Source of the DNA: Linepithema humile | Taxonomy: Eukaryota > Arthropoda > Insecta > Hymenoptera > Formicidae | DNA: 64,000 nt | Assembly: GCF_040581485.1 (NCBI RefSeq) | Contig: NC_090128.1 | Coordinates: 22,936,431-23,000,430, forward strand | Direction of reading: 5' to 3' | Shown here: piece after piece, positions 10,997 through 21,524 of the stretch | Layout: each line of letters opens with the position of its first letter | Numbering within the stretch: position 1 is the stretch's first letter | Translations under genes and position numbers: made by a program | The notes under the pieces: generated by a model | What the model saw: the letters and a program-made list of their open reading frames with translations, nothing else | Databases searched by the model: none | Told to the model about the DNA's origin: nothing

Positions 10997-11368
10997 ATGA
11001 TGGAACCTTCTTTTGAGAATTTATCCGTTATTGTGCGGTATACCACCGGTGAACGAGTGGTTATACGGAGGCGTTTTTCTACTGCAGAGTTATTGGAGGA
11101 AGTAACTCCTGTGTTTATCAGGAGTTCTGCAGAACGATCAGTTATTCGTGGACAAAGGGCGATCTTGTGTGATGAGCTTTTGGCGGGATTACGCCGGGCC
11201 GTCTTGTTACAATTTAGGCGACCTGATGGTCGTCGTCGTCGTCGTATGAGATATTCGGAGTGGCGTCGTATGATGCTTTTGATCGCAGAAGTGACTTGTG
11301 CCCTTAACAGGGTGAGTTGGCTCACGGCAGAGGACAGTGAGAACGAGGAATATCCCGATTCTCCATAA
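10997..11368 (+). CDS. Antisense open frame between pol and env (unknown)
   Basis: 123 aa from ATG 10997 (or 11000) on the strand opposite to the retrotransposon genes, ending 16 bp short of the pol stop. The protein looks plausible: hydrophobic and charged residues alternate, a GRRRRRMR basic patch lies at mid-length and the tail is acidic (AEDSENEEYPDSP). This stretch is more GC-rich than env. A 150-aa frame also exists on the minus strand (11418-10966) but is Ser/Arg-rich and less protein-like. Insect errantiviruses normally have env following pol closely, so the extra 0.5 kb needs an explanation. No family is recognised. Confidence 0.4.
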   Translation: MMEPSFENLSVIVRYTTGERVVIRRRFSTAELLEEVTPVFIRSSAERSVIRGQRAILCDELLAGLRRAVLLQFRRPDGRRRRRMRYSEWRRMMLLIAEVTCALNRVSWLTAEDSENEEYPDSP

Positions 11369-11383
11369 TGCGGTAAGTGTGAT

Positions 11384-14300
11384 TTAGTTTTCGATAAAAT
11401 GCTTAATGCGGTTTGCATGCACCAGCATTGTTTTTCGCCCCTTTTTTATGATGTAGTTAACGCTTGATTTTTTCTCAATTACTATGTAAGGTCCTGTCCA
11501 TAACGCGTCAAGTTTTTTCGAGCGTCCTCGTCTTAGTGTTTCGTCGTATAATAATACCTTGTCGCCTGCTCTAAACGTGCTTATATTAGCCTTTTTGTCG
11601 TAGCATTCTTTTGACTTTGCTTTCTCCTCTTGCATGTTCGCTTTCGCTACCTGGTGTGCTGTACGCAATCTTTCTTTGAACTCGGATATGTAGTCATTAT
11701 ACGTATACGTTAATTTCGGAGGACATGTCAGGGCCGTAGGGAGCGTAACCTGGTGTCCGTACAACAGTTCAAATGGCGTATAACCTGTCGCTGTATGTGG
11801 TGTAGTATTGTATGTAAACATCGTGTAGGGCAGCCATTCGTCCCAATCGGTCTGATCTCCGTTTATGTAGTGTCGCAAGTACTCTGCTAGTGTCCTGTGC
11901 GATCTTTCGAGCGCGCCGTTACTTTCCGGGTGGTACGCGCTTGTACGAATCTTCTCAATTTTTAACAGTTTGCAAGTGCTCTTAAACACTTCGCTCATAA
12001 AATTCGTTCCCTGGTCGGTGAGAATTTTATCAGGCACTCCGTATTCCAAAATTATTTTTGTAACGAATGCCTTCGCTACTGTACCAGCTTCCTGATTTTC
12101 GATGGGCATTGCCTTGCTCAATTTCGTGAAATGATCTTGGAATGTTAGTACGTATTTGTTTCCGGTTAGAGTTACGGTTAACGGTCCTACTATATATAGT
12201 GCGCATTTTTCGAATGGCCTATCCGGAGTATCGGTAATAATCATTGGCGTTTTACTTCGCCGTTTTAATTTATTCTTTTGGCAATGCTCGCATTTGGCGA
12301 TGTATTGTTTTACGTCTTTTGTTAACCCTTTCCAGTTGTGAGTTAAACGGATTCGATTTATGGTGCGTTGCACGCCTTGATGCCCGCCTATCGGTGCATC
12401 ATGATACTCATATAATATTTGCTGTTTTTCTTCCTCCGTGTACCTTTTTATCTCTTTTTCGCTATCTCTTTCTTCTTCCTCTTCGTCACTCTCTTTCTCC
12501 TTGTCGATTATATGTATAGCGTGAACGACGTTGCGACTTAGTGCGTCAGCATTTGTATTGTATTTTCCGGCTTTGTGTACGATTTCATAGTCGTACTCTT
12601 CCAATTTCAGTCTCCATCTAATTAGACGAGATCCTGGATCGGTCACGTTAAACAACCAAATTAGCGGTTTATGGTCGGTGACAATTTTAAATTTGGTCCC
12701 GTATAGGTACGGTCGAAAATGTTTGACCGCCCACACAATCGCGAGTAATTCTTTTTCCGTCGTGTTATAATTTTGTTCTGCACGAGAAAGAATTCTGCTA
12801 GCATAAGCTATTGGTCGGTCTTGTCCTATCATTCCTTGTGACAAGATACCTCCTATCGCGAAATCCGCTGCGCCGGTAGTTAGTATAAATTCATCGTTGA
12901 AATTTGGGTACTGCAAGACGGGGGCGGTAATTAGTTTCTCTTTTAGATTGTCAAAAGCTTTTTGCTGCTCTTGTGTCCACTCGAATTTTACTCCCTTTTT
13001 AACTAATTTTGTGAGTGGTTTGACTATTTTCGAAAAATTTTCGATAAACCGTCTATAATAGCCCGCCAGTCCTATGAATGATTGCACATCCTTGACTCGT
13101 TTTGGCGTAGGGAAATTCTTTACTGCCTGGATTTTTCCAGGGTCAGGCATAATTCCATGTTCGGTAATTATGTGTCCTAAATATGCCACTTCTTTTCTAA
13201 GAAATTCACACTTGTCCGGCTGTAATTTCAGATTATTGTCGCGTATTTTTTGTAATACTTCTAATAGTCGCCGGTTGTGGTCTTCTAAACTAGCGCCGTA
13301 TATCACGATGTCGTCTAAATAGACCAGACACCGTATTCCTTGTATGCCCGCCAGAATAGTATTCATTAATCTTTGAAACGTTGCCGGGGCATTCTTTAGT
13401 CCGAACGGCATCCGATTAAATTCATAATGCCCGTAGGGCGTTGAAAAAGCCGTTTTTTGCTTATCTCTGTCTGCCATGGGTATTTGATGATAGCCCGATG
13501 CCAGATCTAACGTTGTAAAATATTTCGAATTCCCTAGTTGGTCCAAAATATCTGTTATATTTGGCAGTGGAAAAGAGTCTCCGACTGTTAGGTCGTTTAA
13601 TTTTCGGAAATCGACCACGACTCTCATTTTAGGTTTTCCCGAAGCGTCTGTTTTCTTCGGTACCACCAAAAGTGGTGCGTTCCATTGGCTCGAGCTTGGA
13701 CGTACGATATCGTTTCTTAACATTTCCTGTACCTGTCTATTTACTTCGGCCTTATGCTTCTCCGGTAATCTATACGGTCGCGTATTCGCGGGTGCCGTAC
13801 CGGCTTGAGTTACGATCTCGTGTTGCAGTGCCTCGGTGCAGGTCAGGGGTTCTCCGTCCAAATGGAATACATTATCGAAATCTTCGCAGATTTTAAGTAG
13901 AGTTTTTCGCTCTTCGTTATTTAAGTGATCGAGACGAAGCGCCTCTTTAATTCGTTGCATGCGTGACAAGGGAATTTCCTTCGGTATATACGTCTGAGCT
14001 ATTAATATCTCGGCATTTTCTTCTGTCTTTACTTCTTCAATTTCTACTACTGGAGCTTGCATTTCTATTTTAGTTTCGGTAGTATTTATTATGCTAATCG
14101 GGCAACTATTATTTTTTGGCTCGACTAGGCAATTTCCGATAAATATTCCTGGTCTAGTTTCCACTGCTTGGATTATTCCTGCTGTGTTTTCTTTAGTTAT
14201 GGCTGTTATAATAGTTTCGCTTCTAGCTTCTAAAGTAAACTTTTTGCATGGAAAAAGCGTAAATAAATTTTTATCGATGCGTAGTTTTTTGGTAGTATAG

Positions 14301-16111
14301 TCCCAAGATGCTTGATATTTTTGTAGGAAGTCGGCTCCGAGGATTCCGTCATATTCGATAGGAAAGTCGTCTTTTATCACGTTTAATTCATGTTTAACAT
14401 TTCTTGTTTTTAACGGAATAGTTGCTTGCATTACGCCTATAGTATCCGCTTTGTGCCCTGTTGCGCCAATGATTGTTATCTTTTTATCGTATATTATGGT
14501 TTCATCTTTCAATTTATTCAATTTTATTAGACTCATGGTAGCTCCTGTGTCGATCAACATATTTATTTTATCGTCAATCACTTCATTCATGAGTAGTGAA
14601 ATCAGATCGAGCTCAGTGTGTGCATGATTTATCTCATCAGCTGTTAGTACCTTATGCTCTCGTACTGTCTTAGCTGTTGCTTTAATTGTTTTCCTTTCTG
14701 CATCGTCGTCCTCAGTCTTGCGACGCTTATTAGTTTCATTTATGGTATTTCGCGTGTTTGATTCTTCATTTATTTTCTTATTTTTAGTATATTCCGGTTT
14801 TCCGTTTAATATCCAACATTCGGTACGGTTATGTCCGGATTTCTTGCAATAATTACAATGTTTATCCAGCGTATTAAATCTTGATCCGCTCGGTTTAGAC
14901 AAAGTGAATTGATTACCGTAGCGGCTCGTTCGGCAATCGCGACCGTAATGTCCTTGCTTGCCGCATTTATGGCATTGAATTGCCTTAGAATTATTAAAAC
15001 TTTTATTCGCGTTGTACGCGGAATCACGTGGTCTCTTTAATTTTTCCTCTGCTTTGGCCCCTTCGATGGCTTCTTGCAGGGTTGCATATCGTTGCGCGCG
15101 TATTATCATTCGTATATCCTCGCGCAGTCCATACACAAAGTTTTGTAGCGCTTGCTGTTTAACTGTATCTAATATAGTGCGTTTATCTTGCGGTGTCTTT
15201 CCTGGACTGTCTGTTAGAGATTCGTATAGCTGCATCGCTAAATGGTCTGCTCGTGCCCCATATTCTACTGCACTTTCTCCGGGTCGTTGTTTCAAATGAT
15301 TAAATTCAATTTGAATCGATGCAGGATTTTTCTTAGGGTAGTAAAAGCTTTCCAGTTCGTTTTTTAACTGTTCAAACGATCTGATATCTTTGATCTCAAA
15401 ATTTATTAATGCTCTGCCTTGCAATTTAGTCGACATTATGACGTCGAGTAGCTCGTCTGCGAACTCGGGCTTTACATACTTCATTGCACATGTACAAGCG
15501 CTTAGAAATGATTTTAAGTTCGTTCGTGACGTACCGTCAAAAATAGGTATTAAATTTATCGCGTTTTTTGATGTCATGTAGCGTTGTGCGTCAGTGGATT
15601 GTCTGTTTCGTATGTCTTCAGTAGTTCGACCGTATGAAATGTCGGTTTCGCGTTCTTGTCGCGGATTTCGTTCGTGATGATGCGCATGAAGATACTCAAA
15701 TAATGTCGCGATCTGTTCGCGCATTTCGTGCATTGTTTCTTCTAGTGCTGAAATCTGATTTTTATTTTTTGGGCGTGTTCCCGTTCGAAGTCCGCTGGCT
15801 TCGTTTTCTCTTGTATTTTGCTCCATTAACGCGGATATTTCGTTTTCTATTTCGATGTCTGCCTCACTCTTCCTTCTTTGAGACATTTTTTCGTTTCTTC
15901 TTTCACGGATTTCGTCCGGATCAAATATGCTACTATCGTATGATGTTAGCTCAAACTCGCTGTAATCTGACACGCGGCTTGGTGTTTTACTAATGTAAGG
16001 TCTAGTCTTTTTAGTTTTTACTTCTATCACGGTATCGTTAAGAGCGGGAATTAAACTCGAATCGATATCTTCGAAAGTGTAATCTCGTTTAGCTTCTATG
16101 TTTGCATCCAA
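11384..16111 (-). CDS. gag-pol: Gag-Pol polyprotein with substituted catalytic residues
   Basis: One uninterrupted frame (1575 codons). No ATG exists before codon 76; the first is at 15886, leaving about 1500 aa. In order: Gag; two CCHC knuckles (CHKCGKQGHYGRDC and CNYCKKSGHNRTEC, about 14805-14985); protease IDTGATMSL (about 14545); reverse transcriptase with VYLDDIVIYG (about 13320); RNase H; integrase with an HHCC finger, DQGTNF and an E in NGALERSHR. Two usually invariant Asp residues are replaced: in RNase H the motif reads LTTGAAD (Gly codon 12874-12872), and in integrase the first DDE Asp is Tyr (CALYIVGPL, codon 12196-12194). Each is one base away from an Asp codon. Gag and Pol share one frame with no shift site. 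Confidence 0.92.
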   Translation of the reverse strand: MDANIEAKRDYTFEDIDSSLIPALNDTVIEVKTKKTRPYISKTPSRVSDYSEFELTSYDSSIFDPDEIRERRNEKMSQRRKSEADIEIENEISALMEQNTRENEASGLRTGTRPKNKNQISALEETMHEMREQIATLFEYLHAHHHERNPRQERETDISYGRTTEDIRNRQSTDAQRYMTSKNAINLIPIFDGTSRTNLKSFLSACTCAMKYVKPEFADELLDVIMSTKLQGRALINFEIKDIRSFEQLKNELESFYYPKKNPASIQIEFNHLKQRPGESAVEYGARADHLAMQLYESLTDSPGKTPQDKRTILDTVKQQALQNFVYGLREDIRMIIRAQRYATLQEAIEGAKAEEKLKRPRDSAYNANKSFNNSKAIQCHKCGKQGHYGRDCRTSRYGNQFTLSKPSGSRFNTLDKHCNYCKKSGHNRTECWILNGKPEYTKNKKINEESNTRNTINETNKRRKTEDDDAERKTIKATAKTVREHKVLTADEINHAHTELDLISLLMNEVIDDKINMLIDTGATMSLIKLNKLKDETIIYDKKITIIGATGHKADTIGVMQATIPLKTRNVKHELNVIKDDFPIEYDGILGADFLQKYQASWDYTTKKLRIDKNLFTLFPCKKFTLEARSETIITAITKENTAGIIQAVETRPGIFIGNCLVEPKNNSCPISIINTTETKIEMQAPVVEIEEVKTEENAEILIAQTYIPKEIPLSRMQRIKEALRLDHLNNEERKTLLKICEDFDNVFHLDGEPLTCTEALQHEIVTQAGTAPANTRPYRLPEKHKAEVNRQVQEMLRNDIVRPSSSQWNAPLLVVPKKTDASGKPKMRVVVDFRKLNDLTVGDSFPLPNITDILDQLGNSKYFTTLDLASGYHQIPMADRDKQKTAFSTPYGHYEFNRMPFGLKNAPATFQRLMNTILAGIQGIRCLVYLDDIVIYGASLEDHNRRLLEVLQKIRDNNLKLQPDKCEFLRKEVAYLGHIITEHGIMPDPGKIQAVKNFPTPKRVKDVQSFIGLAGYYRRFIENFSKIVKPLTKLVKKGVKFEWTQEQQKAFDNLKEKLITAPVLQYPNFNDEFILTTGAADFAIGGILSQGMIGQDRPIAYASRILSRAEQNYNTTEKELLAIVWAVKHFRPYLYGTKFKIVTDHKPLIWLFNVTDPGSRLIRWRLKLEEYDYEIVHKAGKYNTNADALSRNVVHAIHIIDKEKESDEEEEERDSEKEIKRYTEEEKQQILYEYHDAPIGGHQGVQRTINRIRLTHNWKGLTKDVKQYIAKCEHCQKNKLKRRSKTPMIITDTPDRPFEKCALYIVGPLTVTLTGNKYVLTFQDHFTKLSKAMPIENQEAGTVAKAFVTKIILEYGVPDKILTDQGTNFMSEVFKSTCKLLKIEKIRTSAYHPESNGALERSHRTLAEYLRHYINGDQTDWDEWLPYTMFTYNTTPHTATGYTPFELLYGHQVTLPTALTCPPKLTYTYNDYISEFKERLRTAHQVAKANMQEEKAKSKECYDKKANISTFRAGDKVLLYDETLRRGRSKKLDALWTGPYIVIEKKSSVNYIIKKGRKTMLVHANRIKHFIEN

Positions 16112-16520
16112 TTCGTCGTCGGTATCACCGTCCGAGTTTGTGTATTGTAATGTACGGCGTACGTTATCGCTTATGTCGCGAGTCGCGTCTTCGATAACGC
16201 GTATCGGGTTTAACGCTGTGCGGATTGCGTGTCGCGCTTGGTTGCTAAATAGCCACGACCTATTTCGTACGGGACCGGGGTCGCTTTCGCTCTCTTTTGT
16301 ACATTCACGCGTTTTTATATTTTATATAATGGTTCGGACTTACAGTAGTAGTAGTATGATCGCTCGCATGTTGCCTCGTCCTTAGCTGCGGTTCGCTGTC
16401 CGGCTGTAGATCGTAGGCTGTAGGTGTAGGTCGCTCGGCTGCTTTCTGCGGCTGGCTCCTATTTCGCTGACTCCGCTCGGCACTGCTTGGCTCTGGATAG
16501 TCTGCTGCTGCGCTGCTACT

Positions 16521-16680
16521 CTGCTTACCGTTGCGTTGGTCGGGGTCTTCTCGTTTCAATAATCTCCGTATTGAAACTTGTCCGCCGACTATTTTGCACT
16601 TAATTTTCGGCTGCTTACTGCTGCGTTGGTCGGGGTCTTCTCGTTTCAATAATCTCCGTATTGAAACTTGTCCGCCGACT
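16521..16680 (-). repeat. Duplicated hairpin in the retrotransposon leader
   Basis: Two direct copies of about 70 bp (16521-16590, 16611-16680) with a 90-bp period, between the 5' LTR and gag. Each contains TTTCAATA, a 7-nt spacer, and TATTGAAA, a perfect 8-bp stem-loop. Leader position and duplication suggest an RNA signal such as packaging or dimerisation; that is inference. Confidence 0.7.
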
Positions 16681-16788
16681 AATTTTCACTCACTTAAAAT
16701 TTTTTTTTTCTTTTTGTTTCAGGCTCTGGACTTTCCGGGTTCCTGGTCCCGAAGGAGAGGCAGATCCCACCGCTGCCACCAGATATTT

Positions 16789-17385
16789 TGTTGTGCCCTT
16801 GGTGATAGGGCACGGGTTCGGGATCTGCCGAGGAGTTAGGCCGGGAATCCGGGAATAATCCTTTTTTGTTCTTCTTAATAAAAAAACAATCTCCCATATA
16901 TTTATTGGTTTCTTGATTTATTACAAGTTCCCTTGCTTCTATGTAATCTAGGTTCCGTCAGGAATCCTTGCCTTAGTGTAGTATCACGGAGCCCCAAGTT
17001 ATTCTTATTCGCTTTTAGCGAATTGTTATAATTCGCGTTCTTCTAGATTTGTGGTCCCAACGGACATACGTCCGTTTCTTGTGAATGATAGTTTTAGACC
17101 CGCCGTCGTGATCTCGCGACGGCGATTTTATATACGTGAAACTGCACTTGATTGCAGTTTTAACGATCTAACTTGCTGACGAAATTCGATCGTTCGTCAG
17201 CATTGTCGCGTAAAAAGTGAATTAGGTTTTAATTTTCGCTGCGCGATTTATCCGGTGTCTCGCATGAGCCGGAAACTGAATATTAGATATCTTAATCTGA
17301 TATGCAATAGATATTTTCTTATATTTTATTAATATATATATATTTTATTATTAATAATTGGTTGTGGTTCTTTGGACCCACAACA
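16789..17385 (-). repeat. 5' LTR
   Basis: 597 bp, identical by eye to 8459-9055. In minus orientation it precedes the leader and gag-pol. Confidence 0.95.
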
Positions 17386-17514
17386 GCCTATGTACCGGAA
17401 GCAAAATTCTGGGCGGGAAATTTTGAAATGGTCATAGGCGTAATTTGTTGGTTCCCAATCTGGGTGATCAACAAATTGTATCCATTTCTTCCGTCTTTCC
17501 GGATCTTTGGAAAC
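17386..17514 (-). pseudogene. THAP-like exon remnant in the outer element
   Basis: On the minus strand, a splice acceptor (TTCCTTCAG, ending 17515) is followed by codons for SKDPERRKKWIQFV and DWEPTNYAYDHF, resembling the second half of a THAP DNA-binding domain (KDPERRKKW...W.P...C.HF). The conserved Cys before HF is missing. The LTR retrotransposon inserted at its 3' end. Possibly the relic of a P-like or THAP-type transposase gene. Confidence 0.45.
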
Positions 17515-17947
17515 CTGAAGGAATATTTTGTTACAAAGTTTTATCATTTTTAAACGTCAAATCATTTGTTTAGAACATAACGCTCTACATAAGCATAAAA
17601 AAGGCATCTGAAAGCAGCGTTTCCGAAGCATTGTTAATTTTATTTACTTACATGTGAAAAGTTATAGATATATTTTTGGATTTCAATTTTGATCGACCAC
17701 AAATTTTGCAACTACCCATTTTTTAAAATAATTACAATATAAAAGGTCTGTTCTTTTTAGCTGAACTAGTGTAGCCAGTTCAGTTAAAAAAAACAGACCT
17801 AAAGTCAATTTGGGTTCACTCATGTGTCAAGTGTCAATACATGGAGGCAGCCATATTAGTTTTTCTGCCCGACGATAGCGCACCATGCGTTAAATCTGTG
17901 CGAAAAGTGGCCTGTATTTCGTCATATCCGTTACACTACCAAGCATT

Positions 17948-18075
17948 GGCCGCGTTCAGCAGACTCAACAGTTGTAGATTTTCCGCTGAATCTCGACTGT
18001 TAATTAGTTGGTTCTGAAAGTAAGAACCAATCACGTTCGATTGCTACTAAGCGGTTTGTTCTGCTGAACGCGCCC
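17948..18075. mobile_element. 128-bp PIF/Harbinger MITE
   Basis: Terminal repeats GGCCGCGTTCAGCAGA and GGGCGCGTTCAGCAGAAC (inverted), flanked by ATT (17945-17947, 18076-18078). Same family as 23571-23698, in opposite orientation, and it shares ends with the autonomous element at 18813-23531. It lies within the outer element. Confidence 0.85.
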
Positions 18076-18362
18076 ATTGTCTCCATTACCTAATGCTCTC
18101 TCCAGGTCCTCCATGCTCGGCGAGCACACACGGACATGTGACATCAGCGATTTCGCTTGTGTGGGTATCCCCTCCACTACGGTACCCATGGTACCAGCGA
18201 GCTCGAATTGGCATCACTGATACAACTTCTCAACACTCTGATTTTATTTCAATATATCGATATTCTTCGCATTATATGCGCATTATATTCCAGTTGGTCT
18301 ACGTGATTTTATTAATCTGATTGCAGATTGTAATACAATAATTTATAATATATCAAAATTTG

Positions 18363-18662
18363 TAAATAATCTTGGGAGAAAAAGGCAAAAAGAGCCGTTG
18401 CTAGGTGTACATGCAAAAAATTAAATTATATTATAAAAATTACAAACGTTTCTGCCTATTTGTCATGAAGAATACCTTGCGTATTTCGTCTTATTTGTTT
18501 GCTAATACTTGCTTCGACACTTGTGATACCGTTTATTATGTTTTTTTTGTAATATTTGTAACGACACTGAAGAAGGCTTAAACGTTTGTAATTTTTATAA
18601 TTTAATTTTTTGCACGAACATCTAGCAACGGCTCTTTTTGCCTTTTTCTCCCAAGATTATTT
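18363..18662. mobile_element. TIR element, about 300 bp
   Basis: An 85-90 bp near-perfect inverted repeat: AAATAATCTTGGGAGAAAAA at 18363 and its reverse complement ending at 18662. There is no coding sequence, and I could not settle a target duplication. Confidence 0.75.
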
Positions 18663-19234
18663 GTTAATTATTGGAGCTTTAATACTATTATTAATTTTTG
18701 TCAAAATTTCTACTCACCGGAATGGTAATCTGTTTTAATCTACGATGTTGCGATCAACGAAACATCATCAATCACGATCATTCGCACTAAATAATACGTT
18801 CCGATAACCATTGGCCGCGTTCAGCAGAACTCAGTGCTACACTAGCACATCATGCTGCACTTCTAACAGTTGAAAAGTTCTGCCGAACGCTCTTAACAAC
18901 GTTATAAGCGTAACGTGTTGGTAAGTGTAATTTTAATATACAATTATAATTGTTAAAAATAATTCCGTTAAATAGAAAAGATATTACACTTATTATTATC
19001 GCAAGTAGCATTATTTGTATTTATTATAGGTAAATATTTTAATATTTTAATCATACGAAATATTATTCTAACCTATACTATTTAGTAATGCAACACAAAT
19101 CGCTGAATGAAAAATGTAGCTTTTTTCGAATATTCTGCTGAACGGCTACAAATTTGCAACTTGTTTACTAAGCATTTGTCATTTTTTCCAGCAAACTCAA
19201 AGTACGCTTCGAAGTAAGCATAACGTGTTTCACA

Positions 19235-20392
19235 ATGGACAAAGAGGAAGAAAAATTATACATCTATAACAATATTTTGTATAATGTTATTACAACATGT
19301 AATGTGCACGATAAATTGAAAACTGGTATGTAAAATAACAACAATTTTTTTTAAGTATTTTATATAAAAACAAAATTTTTTTAATTGGCAAAAGAAATTA
19401 TTAGAGAAAAATGTGCTGTATGCTATATGTAAAAATTTATGCTTTATATATACATATATATACATATACATGAATTTAATGTACATATATTTAAAAATAT
19501 ATATATACTTGTATTCCAGATCCAAATTTTTTTAATACATATTTTATGGAAAATGCAGCAACGCATGAAGCAATCTGCACATGAAAGAAGAAGAAAAAGG
19601 TACGTATTTGCATGAATTGACTTTTATTTTATGTAAAATATAATAATTAAATTTTTTATATATGTGTCTATATGTCTTTAAATATTTTCCAATTATATGA
19701 AATATTTGTTATAGAAAATAAACCTGAAAATTTTACATGGACAAGACAAAATACAAAACTGCTTTTACAAAAATATTTTGAAAGAAAAGATATGTTTCGT
19801 AACCCAAAATTAAAAAAGAAATTATTATGGATGGAGATTGTAAACGAATTTAAATTAAAAAATTATAATGTTACTGAAGATATATTGGATCGCAAAATGC
19901 GAAATTTAAAGCAATCATATAGAAGTTTAAAAGATAATAACAAGAAAAGCAGTACAGGACGTGGAACGATTAGTTGGGAATGGTATGAAACTATGGAGGA
20001 CATTTTTAGAGAAGATAAAACAATAAATATAGATGCAACGATTTCTTCTATGACATATCCTGAAAAGAAAAAAAATATTAAACAGCAGGCCACTTCTTCC
20101 ATTTCATCAACCAAATGTGAAATAAAACATATAAATTCAACTTCAAGAAGCTCAACTTCAACAATTTCAGATTCTGAAATACTGGAGAACTTCACAGAAA
20201 ATGATTCTTCTACTGAGTGAGTAAAAATTTTTTAAAAATTTAATTTTGTAATTTTTTAATTAAGAAAAAGTATATAGTGTATAGTATAAGTATATAGTAT
20301 AAATATGTATATAAATCTTTTCACAAACCGTTCAAATCTTCACAAACCGTTTTGTCTTGGAAATATATATATAGATAATATTCATCTTATAC

Positions 20393-20455
<63 letters not shown>

Positions 20456-20777
20456 CAATTAAAATTTAAGTATACAAATATAATAAATTAAACAGATTGT
20501 AATCCGTAATATTTATTTATCTTGCAGTCCACTTTCAAATGCAAGTTTTTCGACTGATATTCAACTTCCAAAGGATATTAAAAAAAAAAAAGCTGCAAAA
20601 GCAAAAAACCTATATTACATGCGAAAAAAAGAATTTGAGTCAAATGAAAAAAGAGAGGAGACACTAAGTGTGTGTGTGTGTGGTATAAAACAAGCATTAG
20701 AGGATCTTCATGGCCTTCAAAAAGAAAGAAACAAAATGTTTGAAAAAATGCTTCTAACTTTAACAGAAAAAAAATAA
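19235..20777 (+). CDS. Myb/SANT-like DNA-binding protein of the PIF/Harbinger element
   Basis: Preferred model: exons 19235-19325, 19715-20216 and 20528-20777 (843 nt, 280 aa), all GT-AG and in phase. An unspliced start at ATG 19672 is the alternative. The Myb/SANT-like domain begins at NFTWTRQNTKLLLQKY and continues through WMEIVNEF and LDRKMRNLKQSYRSLKD (trihelix-like). Then come a Ser/Thr-rich linker and, in the last exon, a Lys-rich helical segment (ALEDLHGLQKERNKMFEKML). In PIF/Harbinger elements this second protein binds the element ends and helps bring the transposase into the nucleus. A skipped exon-like block (about 19520-19600) would introduce a stop. Confidence 0.8.
20393..20450. 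repeat. CG/TG microsatellite
   Basis: Alternating CG then TG dinucleotides within the intron of the Myb/SANT-like gene; a potential Z-DNA-forming tract. Confidence 0.85.
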
Positions 20778-21524
20778 TTTTTTGTAATAAAAGATTTTTT
20801 TTACTACAATTAGATAACATACAATAAGTGATTAATAATAAATAATAATTTTCTTTTGTTTTTGTTGTATGAAAAAATATTTGTTTTTTATATATTTTCT
20901 TATATAGTTATAATAGTTATAATAGTTATATCAACATGTGTTCATTTGAAGCATTTTTTAAATTAATATTTTATGTTCAAGAACAATAAGTATTAGACAA
21001 ACAGTTTAAAAATACGTATGTCTGTGATTCAAATTTTTTTGCTGTGATTAAAAGCAATTTCTTACTGTAAAAGCAGTAAGTGTTTTATAATTATAATTTT
21101 ATGTTGTGTGTTATAATAAGGTTATAGTTATTATAAATTTGTTAGTAGTATGGTTCTTATAAATTTAACAATATTTTTTTTTTTTTAAATGCTTCTCAGA
21201 TGAGAGTAGTGCTGCTATTGAAACAGCGTGCCCTCAGTTCTGCCTTCAAACTACAGTATATGGTTTCTTGAACTAAGAATTTAAAAATAAGATTGTTATA
21301 GATTAAAAATAAGTTTAAAAACAAGATTAAGTTATGTAAGCAATAATGTTTATTTTTGCAAGCAAAACAAATGTATGAAAATATAATAAAACTAAATTAT
21401 TAAAGCCAATGATGTTTCAAATTATAAAAAGTTTATTTTTCTTATAAATTTATAAGCTTAAGCTTCATAAAGAAATAATATATGTATTTTTTATATTAAG
21501 AATATAATAAAATTATTTAAGCAA

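Larger units (their letters stand above)
8459..17385 (-). mobile_element. Ty3/Gypsy-type LTR retrotransposon with env (errantivirus-like)
   Basis: 8927 bp, minus orientation, inserted in the outer element with a 4-bp duplication GCCT (8455-8458, 17386-17389). The order 5' LTR, leader, gag-pol, env, 3' LTR is that of insect errantiviruses, endogenous relatives of metaviruses. A candidate primer binding site, TGGTGGCAGCGGTGGGAT, lies 8 nt inside the 5' LTR (near 16764-16781, minus strand). A purine tract GGGGGGAGGA abuts the 3' LTR (9056-9065). The copy looks recent, because its LTRs are identical, but it is defective, with env frameshifted and catalytic residues substituted in pol. Confidence 0.93.
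1132..18219. mobile_element. Outer hAT- or P-type DNA transposon, disrupted by nested insertions
   Basis: The ends read CAGTGATGCCAATTCGAGCT at 1132 and its reverse complement at 18219. They are flanked by a perfect 8-bp duplication ATACAACT (1124-1131 and 18220-18227). The terminal repeat is about 130 bp (right copy 18090-18219; left copy 1132-1246 plus 8419-8431, split by another transposon). With the insertions removed about 1 kb remains, carrying only a THAP-like exon remnant, so the element looks non-autonomous. The 8-bp duplication fits both hAT and P superfamilies; the CAGTG terminus is hAT-like whereas a THAP exon would suit a P-like origin. Confidence 0.88.

Noticed and set aside
10966..11418. 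150-aa minus-strand frame between pol and env
   Set aside because: Ser/Arg-rich and less protein-like than the opposite frame; no ATG-led retroviral domain seen. Kept only as the alternative to the antisense frame.
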